Below are positions 1-9,616 of a DNA stretch of 64,000 nt, piece by piece. Within the stretch, counting starts at the first letter, position 1. Each line of letters begins with the position of its first letter. Location of the stretch: positions 80,633,415 through 80,697,414 of the forward strand of contig OX393549.1 in assembly GCA_947650365.1 (NCBI GenBank). The letters run 5' to 3'. The DNA comes from Chamaelirium japonicum. Its lineage: Eukaryota > Streptophyta > Magnoliopsida > Liliales > Melanthiaceae. The notes below the pieces were generated by a model. The model did not search any database. It was not told where the DNA came from and saw only the letters and a program-made list of their open reading frames with translations. A program made the position numbers and the translations under genes.

Positions 1-944
1 TAAACCTTAAACCCTAACCCTAAAACCGAAACCCTAAACCTAACCCCTAAACCCTAAACCTAACCCTAAACCTAAACCCTAACCCTTAAAACCTAAACCC
101 TAAACGTAAACCCTAAAACCGAAACCCTAAACCTAAACCCTAAACCCTAAACTCTAAACCTAACCCTAAACCCTAACCCTTAAACCCTAAAACCCTAAAC
201 CCTAAACCCAAAACCTAACCCCTAAACTCTATACCCTAAACCTAAACCCTAAACCCTAACCCTTAAAACCTAAACCCTAAAACCTAAACCCTAAAACCTA
301 ACCCTAAACCCCCTAACCCTTAAACCCTAAAAACCTAAACCCTTAAACCCTAAACCCTAAAACCATTAAACCCTAAACCCGAAAACCCTAAAAACCTAAC
401 CCTAACCCTAAACCTAAACCTAAACCCTAACCCTTAAACCTAAACCCTAAACCCTAAACCCTAAACCTAAACCCTAAACCCTAACCCTAAACCATAAACC
501 TAAACCCTAACCCTTAAACCTAAACCCTAAACCCTATACCCTGAACCCTAACTCTAAAACCCTTAAACCCTAAACCCTAAAACCTAAACCCTAAACCCTT
601 AAAACCTAAACCCTAAACCTGAACCCTCACCCTTAAACCCTAAAACCTAAACCCTAAAACCTAAAACCCTAAACCCTAAACCCTAAACCCTAAAACCCTA
701 ACCCTAAACCCTAAACCCTAAACCTAAAACCCTAAACCCTAAAACCCTAAAACCCTAACCCTAAACCTAAAACCCTAAACCCCTAAAACCTAAACCCCTA
801 AAACCCTAAACCCTTAAAACCTAAACCCCTAAAACCCTAAACCCTAAACCTAAAACCTATAACCCTAAACCCTAAAACCCTAAACACTAACCTAAACCCT
901 AAAACCCTAAACCCTAAACCTATAACCTAAAACCCTAAACCCTA
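1..944. repeat. Degenerate telomeric tract (CCCTAAA orientation)
   Basis: The sequence is almost wholly variants of the plant telomere heptamer: CCCTAAA, CCCTAAAA, CCCTTAAA, CCTAAA, plus rarer CCGAAACCC and CTATACCC units. C-rich repeats on the plus strand at the left edge are the orientation expected for a left chromosome end reading inward. The heavy degeneration indicates a telomere-proximal or interstitial tract rather than the telomerase-maintained tip. It ends abruptly near 944, where AT-rich sequence begins. Open frames inside it are composition artefacts. Confidence 0.95.
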
Positions 945-1103
945 AAATGATTTTAAGATGGAATTAGGTGTAAATTAATAAAATTACATTGTAAACGTAG
1001 AGGGACTAGTTAATTATGGGAAGGTTAACTTGTACCAAAAGCAAAATATATATAAATTTTACATGTCAATGAGATATAATTTCAAATAATTGATTTTACA
1101 AAA

Positions 1104-3370
1104 TCAAGACGTGGAATCGGGTTCTATGGGATTCCTACAAGTTGTTTGACTATGACCAATTTGGTGGCAACTACTGCAACGAAAAGATCGCACTTCCCTA
1201 ACATCTATATTTTGTCTTCTAACTTTGGGACGACCAGGACGACATCTAGTATTTGGTGGTAAGATAGGATTTTATCTTTGTGACGGATTATGGAGCTCAT
1301 ACGGATTAGGGATCTCTTCCATAGGAGTAGCATAAACTTGTTTATATGTTTCCACATATAGCTCTATTGGACACAAATCATAAATATTCCATCTCTTAAA
1401 GTTGCATGCACATATTGCATGTTGACATGGAATAAGTGTGTGCTTCCATTTTTCGCATATACAAGTATTTTCTACTAGGTCAATGATTTCACGTCTAGAT
1501 TTTGCATTATCAATTATTTCAAATTGCATCTCATTGACATGTGAAATATCTAAATATCTTGCTTTATCAATTCATTTTTTAAGTTTTTTTTTCGCTTTAG
1601 GTACAAGTTGACCTTCCCATAATTGACAAGCCTCTCTACGTTTATAATATAATTTTATTAATTTGCATCTAATTCCATCTAAAAGTCATGTTATTGGTTT
1701 CTCTTGTAAATATCTAATTGCTGAATTAAAAGACTCGGCTATGTTAGACGTCAATATCCTATATCGTGGTATGGGTGAGTAAGTTGGTAACCAATGATGT
1801 GCATTGTGTGTCAAGTCACCTAATATAATCCAATCATAAGCTTCCTTATCTTCAGTCTCAATTTGTTGAAGCACTGTATTACATTCAGCAATATTATATT
1901 TCTTAGATGCCTTTTTTAATAAATCACATAAAAGTTTTTTTCAAAATTTATTTTTAAGATTTGTTTTAAAATGTTGTATGCAAAAGAAATGATGAGATTG
2001 AGAAAAAATTCTACTAACGGCATAAATAAGTCCTTTTTGTTTATAAAAAATAAATAATAGTTTTGAAAAATCATATGAATTTAATGCAATCATAAGACAC
2101 TCTAAATACCAAATCCAAGTATGCTTATCTTCAGCCTCGACAACTGAATATGCTATTGAAAACATCCCACCGTTAGGATCGTGAGAAAAAGCAGTAAGCA
2201 TTATACGTTGGTATTTTTCTTTTAAAAATATATCATCTATAGCTATAATCGACAAACATTCATTTTTAAAACCAGTTATACAAGAATTAAAAGCAATAAA
2301 AACTATTTGAAAACTATTATTATCATTAGTTTTAATTATAGCAAACTACCAGGATTTGTTTCAAAAATAGTTAAACAATAATGGTATAGATTCATATAAG
2401 ATTCTACGTCACAACCATGGATTTCTAAATTAGCTTTTTCCTTAGCTTTCCAAGCTTTATTATAAGATATAGATACATCAAAATCATAAAGCATATCTTT
2501 TATTATAGAAGATGGAGGATAGTTCGGATTATTTGCTAAACAAGTTACAATATTAGATTTAATCTATTTAGAAGTAGTTTGAGGATGATTTCTTGGCACT
2601 ACCTTACCTGTACATGTATGAGTCAAATTATATGTCACAATGTCAAAGGTATCACCATCATAAGTTTTTTTTGCATAAATACGCTATGTATATTCTGACA
2701 TATCACATTTTACTGCAATTTTACTTTTATTATTACAATCATATGCTAAAGTAAATTTTTTTTTAATTGCAATATCAAGCATGACTTTTCTAAATAATTT
2801 TTTCGATGAATAGGTTTTACCAATGTAAATCTCGTTATCATCTAAAGATGATGAACTAGACTCACTAACCTCTAAATCCATATCACTATCAGAGGTAATC
2901 GGTGCTGGAGCTGATGCTAGTGTTGATACCGGTATTAGTGTCAGTACCGGTATAATAGATGAGGGTTGACTAATATTATCAACCATATCATGGTCATTTG
3001 CTGGTGGTGCCGATGAACTAGGGTCATTAGCATGAACATAATATGATTGATAATTAATATTTACATTACTACTTGGGGGATAATCTATAAATATAGTTAG
3101 CCTAGTACCACGAGAAATATTATCTTGTAATATCCATTCCCAATTAGCATTATAATAAATTTCAATTAGATAGGATTGTGATTCATTAACTATACAAGCT
3201 GACCTTAGTACGAAACCCGGAGGGAGGTTGCAATGAGTTGCTATCTTGTGTTGCACTTGTACTAACGTCAAACCCAGTTGAATAAAGACGACCCTTGTAT
3301 GTCCTCCAACGTAGTTATCAATCTCACACAGACCTCCATAGCGATAAATTATTGGAATCATTGTCGCCAT
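1104..3370 (-). pseudogene. Decayed MULE (MuDR-type) transposase gene
   Basis: Read on the minus strand, pieces of one MULE transposase follow in order. The N-terminal 228 residues (3370-2684) include the MuDR-type DNA-binding region, recognised by a KTYSSKKLFRKVMLD stretch. A DDE transposase fragment (2255-1941) carries AIDDIFLK, a KQKGL motif and FFCIQHFK. A SWIM zinc finger lies near 1390-1470 (CICEKWKHTLIPCQHA). A CCHC knuckle near 1150-1180 (CSSCHQIGHSQTTC) precedes a TGA at 1104-1106. The pieces lie in different frames with stops between them. The residue before KQKGL, normally aspartate in this family, reads as tyrosine, so a catalytic acid appears lost. Terminal inverted repeats were not defined. 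The family assignment is firm and the inactive state is clear. Confidence 0.85.
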
Positions 3371-3419
3371 CTAATGTAAATCAAAGAATGCAAAATTAAG
3401 TGCAGAGTGGTGAGAGATA

Positions 3420-3590
3420 AGAAACTTTGAGAGTTGAGAGAGAAAGAGCTGAGCAGAGAGGTGAGCAAAGAGATGAGAGAACTGAGAATAGAGATGAGCA
3501 GAGAGAGAGTGAGAGAACTGAGAAGAGAGATGAGCAGAGAGAGAGAACTGAGATGAGTAGAGAAAGAGAACTGAGCGACTGAGATAAATT
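3420..3590 (-). repeat. GA/CT-rich minisatellite upstream of the MULE gene
   Basis: Imperfect repeats of a roughly 25-bp GA-rich unit (plus-strand core GAGATGAGCAGAGAGAG) lie just upstream of the transposase start. On the coding (minus) strand this is a CT-rich leader of the kind common in plant 5' UTRs. A GA-rich tract in the same relative place lies upstream of the PMD gene at 7867-7900. Confidence 0.7.
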
Positions 3591-3746
3591 TTATAGGGAA
3601 ATAGGAAAAAATAGCCGTTAGGATGCTGAGAATGAAAAATAAAAAAAACTTTCCTAGCCAACGGTTAAAAAAATAGCCGTTAGATGATGAGAATGAAAAA
3701 AAAAAAAAATTATTCACTAACGGTCAAATTTTTCTATTTAAAAAAT

Positions 3747-3993
3747 TATTAGGACATTACGCTATTTCAAATAGCGTAAAGGGATTTTACGCCATTTGAT
3801 ATGGCGTAAAGGAAAGGGCAGTTTCGGGTTAAATGTTTGTCGTGCCACTTTTACGCCATCTCAAATGGCGTAAATACTTTACGCCATTTGAGATGACGTA
3901 CTATTCCTTTTTTGCAAATCAGCTAACTTTTGTTCCATTTATTAAATTATTAATAATTTTTATTTCGTTTCTCAAAAAATTTTGAAATTGCAA
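3747..3993 (-). promoter_or_regulatory. Palindromic TTTACGCCAT module, copy A (upstream of MULE gene)
   Basis: Several near-perfect palindromes of the form TTACGCCAT-N5-ATGGCGTAA (variants GCTATTT, GATGACG) are clustered here. They are followed by an AT-rich tail and a conserved stretch ending in TTGCAA. The last 150 bp match 8050-8212 in the same orientation and at the same position relative to a gene. The module could be a promoter/enhancer cluster, a transposase-binding terminal region or an element end. The similarity stops abruptly at 3993 and 8212, which favours an element terminus. Confidence 0.7.
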
Positions 3994-4218
3994 TGGGTTA
4001 AAGAGTAGCGGGCAAGAGAATGTGCATCATTGTTTCTGTTCCGATCCAGTCATGTCGGTTTTTAAAAAACCCAATCCAATCCGATCCATTGAGTGTGTCG
4101 AAACCTCTGTCGATTTGGTTTGGATCTTGCACACCCCTACACCGTGGGTAATCGGAGAACGTAGGAAACGAAGTGTCGAAGTAGAGGATTGATTGGGTTG
4201 GCAATATTTCAAATTTCA
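3994..4218. other. Gene-free spacer with a hAT-like terminal motif
   Basis: No gene is seen. Between about 4040 and 4137 there is sequence ending in GCACACCCCTAC, which on the minus strand begins with an AGGGGTGTGC terminus of the style common in hAT-derived MITEs. No partner terminus was found, so this would be a fragment only. Confidence 0.3.
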
Positions 4219-4755
4219 AAAAAGTTTAGGGTTTTAGGGTTTAAGGGTTAGGGGGTTTAGGGTTTGGTTTAGGGTTTTGGTTTTAGGGTTTAGGTTTAGG
4301 GTTAGGGTTTAGGTTTTAAGGGTTAGGGTTTAGGGTTAGGGTTTAGGGTTTAGGTTTAGGGTATAGGGTTTAGGGGTTAGGTTTAGGGTTTAGGGTTTAG
4401 AGTTTTAGGGTTTAGGGTTTTAGGGTTTAAGGGTTAGGGTTTAGGGTTTAGGGTTAGGTTTAGGGTTTAGGTTCTTGGGTTCAGGTTTAGGGTTAGGGTT
4501 TAGAGTTTAGGTTTTAAGGGTTAGGGTTTAGGGTATAGGGTTTAGGGGTTAGGTTTAGGGTTTAAGTTTAGGGTTTAGGGTTTAGGTTTTAAGGGTTAGG
4601 GTTTAGGTTTAGGGTTAGGCCAGGGTTTAGGGTTGAGGTTTAGGGTTTAGGTTTTAAGGGTTAGGGTTTAGGTTTAGGGTATAGGGTTTAGGGGTTAGGT
4701 TTAGGGTTTCGGTTTTAGGGTTAGGGTTTAGAGATTAGGGTTAGGGTTTAGGTTA
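4219..4755. repeat. Interstitial telomeric tract in inverted orientation (TTTAGGG)
   Basis: This is a degenerate TTTAGGG tract. Its reverse complement reproduces the variant order of the first tract: around 4633-4725 (reversed) the sequence runs AAAACCGAAACCC, CCTAACCCC, CCCTATACCC and CCCTTAAAACC, closely paralleling positions 18-110. The GTATAGGG variant recurs at about 4361, 4533 and 4679, giving a higher-order period of about 150-170 bp. The shared variant string points to an inverted duplication of one tract, not two independent telomere-repeat additions. Confidence 0.9.
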
Positions 4756-4994
4756 AAAAAAACATTTTTTAACTTCGTAACATCTTAATTACATTGCCGG
4801 TCCTCAGCCCGGATAAAGAAGGAAGAAAAAATGTCTCTCTTTTTCTATCGCTCTCTCTCTCTCTCTCACTTTCGCTCTCATGGGGGGTAGCGATGAGTTC
4901 CTATCTCTCTCTTTATCACTCTCAAGATTCAAAAACAATCATAACTAGTAATGTATGCGAGGGAAAAAAAAAGGTACAAAAACAATCATGATTA
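4756..4994. other. Gene-free spacer with short (CT)n microsatellite
   Basis: The stretch contains a CT dinucleotide run near 4846-4880 and otherwise nothing recognisable. It lies between the inverted telomeric tract and the 3' end of the PMD relic. Confidence 0.6.
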
Positions 4995-7533
4995 CTAATG
5001 CCGAGATCTTGACGTATAATGAATACAATCCCCAGATACAACCCTAGCATAGTGCCCAGCAACGTGCCTCTTCCTCGGAGGCAAAGAAACCTGCTCGACG
5101 ATAGTAACTGCTTGCTGGGTCTGGAGTGGACTGGCGGTAGTTGCCTGCGAGGACCCCTGGCCGTCTAAAGTAGCTGCCTGTGAAGATACCTGGCCAGGGT
5201 CTAAAGTAGCTACCTGCGAGGACCCCTGGCCTGGCTCAAAGCTGGTCGATAACTGGTATAATGGTGAGAGCCCCTGACTGAACAAAACTTAGGAGCAGTA
5301 TTCGTACTCAATCATATCTAGAATATCCACCCCTGGCTCTACATCTCACTCCTCTTGTGCCCCACCTCCCTCCTTCTGTACCCCACCTCCCTCCTCTTGT
5401 GTCTCTCCCTCCTGTGCACCAACTCGGCCTCTCGCTCGGCCTCTGCCTCGGCCACCAACTCGACCTCGGCCTCTCACTCGGCCTCTGCCTCGGCCACCAC
5501 GCCCCGTGCAGTATGGTACTGAAGGTTATCCCTCAACAGGTGCATAGAGTAACCAAAGATCTGGAGCAGACCTCAGCAACTCTATGACACCTCTCATAGT
5601 ATCCTCAGTATACAACGGACAGTAGTCTCTAGATCGTCAGCCTATAAAATTTATTTATATAATTTTAGAATTATATATTAAAGAGCACTTATGATAAATT
5701 TACTTTATATAAATATTAAACTTATCGCCTGGAAACATCTGAGGGTATACTGGTGAAAAAACTGGTCCCTGTATCTTTGGGGGAGAAAATATGGCTCCAA
5801 GTAGCACGTCCGTGGATTGCAGATCCGCGGAATACCAAACCACTGATGGTACTCCATTGTCGGACACCCGTCTGAACATATACGAAATAGACATATAAGC
5901 ACATACTAAGAATTTAACTATGTACGCAATAAACATAACTACACATGAAATTAATAATTAACTTATTAAAATAATATCTTACTGTGAGAGTCCAAGCAGA
6001 GAAATATGGCTAACTCAACTTTGTAGGCAACCAACCGCTGCTCCCATGCCTGGAGGGCAACGTGTCCCACACTCAAGCCTCTGTCCCTAGAAGCCCACGA
6101 AAGAGGTTCAGCAGGGATGGGCTGACATCTGGCGTACTGACATAAACAATGATCTAGTGGATGATATAGTGCAAGCGCCATATGGATCACATAGGACGAG
6201 TGATACGCCCAACTCGCCTCCCAAGCCTCCTGTAAAACATCCGGCTCAAGCGGAAAGTGAGGGAGCCAAGTGACCTAAAAATTATATTGTATTGTTTAAT
6301 AAGACAATCAACTATTAAATTATGACTAACCTACTAAAATATCTAATGTTAATGTTTAATTAACTTACCTCACTCTCAGTCAGTAAATCCTGTATTATCC
6401 GGTACAACGGGATACTGTGGTGGGTGTCCGACTCGTACTGCCGGTACGGAAGGACCCACCTCAAAGGTCTAGGAAAGGGTCGGGTGCCCTCGGGAAGGTC
6501 AAAACGTACCGAGGGTGCAACCCACTAGCTGGTGTGCAACCCATAATTCAAATAAAATAAAATAAATTGAACATATTATAAATCTTTTTTACCTACAGTA
6601 AGAGGGTGCAACCCACTAGCTGGTGTGCAACACCCATCGCAAAACGGCTTAGGCCAGAGTATAAAAATGCTAGAATGGCTGCACCTCAGGCATACTGGGA
6701 AGTAATGGTCAAATCCTGAAAAAAAAAACAGATAACTGGCATGCACAAGATTGCCAGTTGCATCTGAAAACAGGCATAAGCCACACAGTGCCAACAAGTA
6801 CGCACGTGTGTACCTTAATACCTTAAATAGCAAAAATGCATTATTAGTATGCCATTTATATAAGAAAACTAACATGTATTGAATATAATTAATAAATAAA
6901 AACTTACCGTCTCAGGGTGTACCGGCTCTAGAGGTGCCGGTCCAAACTGAGAACGAAGCTAGCTAAGTTGGATGTATCGCTCCCCCTATGATGGCGGAGG
7001 CGGTACAACTCCTAAGCTATCGTAGATCAGCTGACGGTAGTCAAACGATGGGGTGGCAGGAGGTACAGTCACAGGGAGGCCAGTGATGGCCAACCCTATA
7101 ATATGTTGAGTATCCTGCAAAGTGATCGACATCTCTCCGAATAAAAAATGGAATGTGTGAGTAACCGACCACCAACGCTCAGCTAGTGCATAGCAGAGAC
7201 GCAGGTCGCTGTTCAGCCATCGGATGCGGCTGAACCAACCGAACCCGGCCTGCTCAACTAACTGAGTACGGGAGCCGAACAACTCCCATTCGTCCAAAAG
7301 ATTCCCGTGATAACGGGAACGAATATCGTGATAGTTGATCTAATATATAAATTTTAATTAAATTCTTTTATTTTTTAATATTAATTAATTTAAATACCAC
7401 AGTATGCTCGAATATAAAATTTAAAATGTACCTCAGCATGTTCAAATACGGCAGTAACACGATGTCTAGTTCGTGAGAGAAGCACCTGATCCGTGGTCGG
7501 GCCTCCTGAAAATCGTCCATCATTTCGCTCCAT
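4995..7533 (-). pseudogene. Plant mobile domain (PMD/MAIL-like) gene, decayed, multi-exon
   Basis: On the minus strand a PMD-type gene can be followed through exons with plausible GT-AG junctions. Exon 1 is 7533-7432 (starts MERNDGRF, donor GAG|GTACAT). Exon 2 is 7339-6908 (acceptor TTAG, donor |GTAAGT). It carries the PMD core ERWWSVTHTFHFLFGEM and LQDTQHIIGL. Exon 3 starts near 6812 with RYTRAYLLALCGLCLFSD. Further PMD-like pieces follow near 6490-6370 and 6275-5985. The tail continues to about 4995 through an Arg-Gly-rich stretch. PMD proteins occur both as nuclear silencing factors (MAIN, MAIL1) and inside transposons. Two in-frame TAG codons in exon 2 and a frameshift in exon 3 make this copy non-functional. 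The upstream region matches that of the neighbouring MULE gene, so a transposon-borne origin is likely. Confidence 0.75.
5395..5512 (-). other. Arg-Gly-rich (RGG-like) coding tract of the PMD relic
   Basis: Read on the minus strand in one frame, this GC-rich stretch encodes a repetitive GGRGRGR/VRGRGRVGG-type sequence, a low-complexity Arg-Gly region of the kind that binds RNA or drives condensation in other proteins. It is built from a repeated 12-bp unit (GGCCGAGGCAGA-like). It lies in the C-terminal half of the PMD gene. Whether it was ever translated is inferred from position only. Confidence 0.55.
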
Positions 7534-7559
7534 TACATATAATACCCACAGACCACACC

Positions 7560-7866
7560 CCACAGCCTCACCCCCATAGCACCTACCAAACACCCCATCG
7601 CCCCACCCCCACAGCCCAGCATACCCCACACCTCAGCCCCACAGCACAGACCACACCTCAGCCCCATAGCACAGACCACATCTCAGCCCCACAGTGCCCT
7701 CACCCAAACACCCCACAGCTCAGTGCCCCATAGTGCCCTCACCCTCCCGAACCCGAACTCCCCACACCTCAGTGCCCACAGTGCCCTCACCCTCACCCGA
7801 ACACCCCACACACCTCAGTGCCCACAATGCCCTCACCCGAACCCGAACACCCCACACCTCAGAGTG
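7560..7866. repeat. GC-rich minisatellite (about 20-35 bp units)
   Basis: Tandem, imperfect C/A-rich units built from CCCCACACCTCAG, GTGCCCACAGTGCCCTCACC and CCGAACACC lie immediately upstream of the PMD start codon. They keep several plus-strand frames open by composition. I see no sign of a real protein there. Confidence 0.8.
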
Positions 7867-7896
7867 CTCCAGAGAGAGAGAGAGAGGAGAGGAGAG

Positions 7897-8212
7897 AGAG
7901 TGTTTTACGTCAACTGATCAACAAATGGCGTAAAATGTCGATTAAATAGTGTAAGGACTTTACGCCATCTTAGATAGCGTAAAGAAAGGGTATTTTCGAC
8001 ATTGGACTTTACGCCATCTGAGATGGCGTAAAGCAAGGGTTGTTTCGACATTTTGAGTTTACCCTTGAGTTTTACGCCATCTCAAATGGCGTAAAGTATT
8101 TACGCCATTTGAGATGGCGTAATACTCCGTTTTTGACAATTAATCAACTTTTGTTCCTTTATTAAATTATTAATAATTTTTATTCCATTTCTCAAAAATT
8201 TCTGTATTGCAA
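7897..8212 (-). promoter_or_regulatory. Palindromic TTTACGCCAT module, copy B (upstream of PMD gene)
   Basis: There are four or more palindromes of the TTTACGCCAT-N5-ATGGCGTAAA type. They are followed by the same AT-rich tail (TTTATTAAATTATTAATAAT) and TTGCAA end found in copy A. As in copy A, a GA-rich tract separates the module from the minus-strand gene. The two copies are direct repeats about 4.2 kb apart. Confidence 0.7.
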
Positions 8213-8619
8213 ACCAAGCAACCTTAGATTTAGGGGTGTAAATTGGGCCGGACTGGGCCAGGCTCTAATTGTGACGGTTTTGTCCAGACCGGGCCAAGAG
8301 AGCAGAGGTCTATAAGGTCCGTCTGGTTGAATCGGATTAAATACCCAAGCTGGAACCCGGCCCATATACACAATAGTTCAAATTTTGGAAGTGGATTGAG
8401 CCGATTCAACAAGTTTTTGGTATATAAAAAAGAGGGGATTTCATGAAAAGCCTCTTCCAGGAGATGCTTTTAAACTCAAATCAAGACAATGTGTTTGTTT
8501 GAGCTCAAACCCTACCGAAAAGATAGTTTTATATTAAACTCTTATTGACTATTTAAACTCTATTAAATGCTCCTTCCATTACCACTTGTGTAATACATAA
8601 TCAATAGTGTTTATACGGT
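8213..8619. other. Gene-free spacer left of the gypsy insertion
   Basis: No gene is seen. A TAGGGGTGTAAATTGGGCC terminus near 8229 resembles a hAT-type MITE end, but no matching partner was located. The last five bases (ACGGT, 8615-8619) are the target-site duplication of the large LTR element; its continuation resumes at 39948. Confidence 0.5.
8615..8619. repeat. Target-site duplication ACGGT, left copy (gypsy)
   Basis: Five bases immediately before the TG of the left LTR. They are identical to 39943-39947 immediately after the CA of the right LTR. Confidence 0.9.
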
Positions 8620-8639
8620 TGTAGACACACAAATTGTGT

Positions 8640-8935
8640 CTAACCCGGACCCGACTTACGTGCCCCTACGTGGATGCAAACCCGACGCGCTCGGACCCGG
8701 ACCCGACTCGAAGGCCCCTACGTGGATGCAAACCCGATGCGCTCGGACCCGGACCCGACTCGAATGCCCCTGCATGGATGCAAACCCGACGCGCTCGGAC
8801 CCGGACCCGACTCGAAGGCCCCTACGTGGATGCAAACCCGATGCGCTCGGACCCGGACCCGACTCGAATGCCCCTTCGTGGATGCAAACCCGACGCGCTC
8901 GGACCCGGACCCGACTCGCGCCCGACAAAGGAGCC
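8640..8935 (+). repeat. 52-bp tandem repeats in U3
   Basis: There are about five copies of a GC-rich unit recognisable by GTGGATGCAAACCCGA and CTCGGACCCGGACCCGACTC, starting near 8670, 8722, 8774, 8826 and 8878. The same array is at about 36200-36480 in the right LTR. Repeats upstream of a TATA box in U3 could act as enhancer units; this is inference. Confidence 0.9.
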
Positions 8936-9052
8936 GGGCGGGCCCACCCTCAAGTGGGGCCCACCCGGCCGGCCCTACACTAGAACCCGAACCCCCTAGG
9001 GGGGCCGGCCCTATACTAGGGTCCGGACCCCTATGGGGTGGCCGGCCTTGCA

Positions 9053-9325
9053 AAGGAAAAAGAAAAGAAAGGAAAGAAAAGAAAGGAAAGAAAAGAAAAG
9101 AAAGAAAAGAAAAGGAAAGAAAAAGAAAGGAAAGAAAAGAAAAGGAAAAAAAAAAGAAAAGAAAGAAGGGGGTCGGTCGGCCTTGCAAGGGAAAAGAAAA
9201 GAAACGAAAGAAAAGAAAAGGAAAGAAAAGAAAAGAAAGAAAAGAAAAGGAAAGAAAAGAAAGGAAAGAAAAGAAAAGGAAAGAAAAGAAAAGGAAAGAG
9301 AAGAAAGAAAAGGAAAGAAATACCG
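9053..9325 (+). repeat. Purine-only microsatellite (GAAAA/GGAAA) in U3
   Basis: This is nearly uninterrupted A/G sequence, broken once by a GGTCGGTCGGCC-type GC block near 9170-9185. It is matched at 36608-36862 in the right LTR, which is shorter by one small deletion. It explains the Lys/Glu- or Phe/Leu/Ser-rich open frames here. Confidence 0.9.
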
Positions 9326-9587
9326 CTATGCGCGGGGGGAGGTTGCGTATGACGTCTGCACACACGCGGATCTGCGCCGATCCCTCGATCCGACACACAA
9401 GAAGAAGTGCCCGATCGCCATCGATTTCGTGTGTGAAATTCAGCCATAATTGCACCCGCCAGAAAAGGAAAACAACTAAATGTTATTCCCCTCATCAATG
9501 GATGAATAAATCCAGGGCAATTATGAGAGAGATACAAAAGGGATTTAAAATTAAAAGTTCCCATATCTCTCTCCCCTCCCCTTTGCC

Positions 9588-9596
9588 TATAAATAG
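9588..9596 (+). promoter_or_regulatory. TATA box of the 5' LTR promoter
   Basis: TATAAATAG in a pyrimidine-rich context (CCTTTGCC upstream, GAGGGGG downstream). The right LTR has the same box at 37127-37135. Transcription would be expected to start about 30 bp downstream, near 9620, just before the 488-bp array. Confidence 0.75.
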
Positions 9597-9616
9597 AGGG
9601 GGTGGGGGAATGAAGA

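Noticed and set aside
1-944. Intact chromosome-terminal telomere
   Set aside because: The repeats are too degenerate, and a second inverted tract lies inward. The true tip, if near, is outside the window.
7473-7933. Pro/His/Thr-rich plus-strand frames
   Set aside because: They are produced by the C/A-rich minisatellite upstream of the PMD gene.
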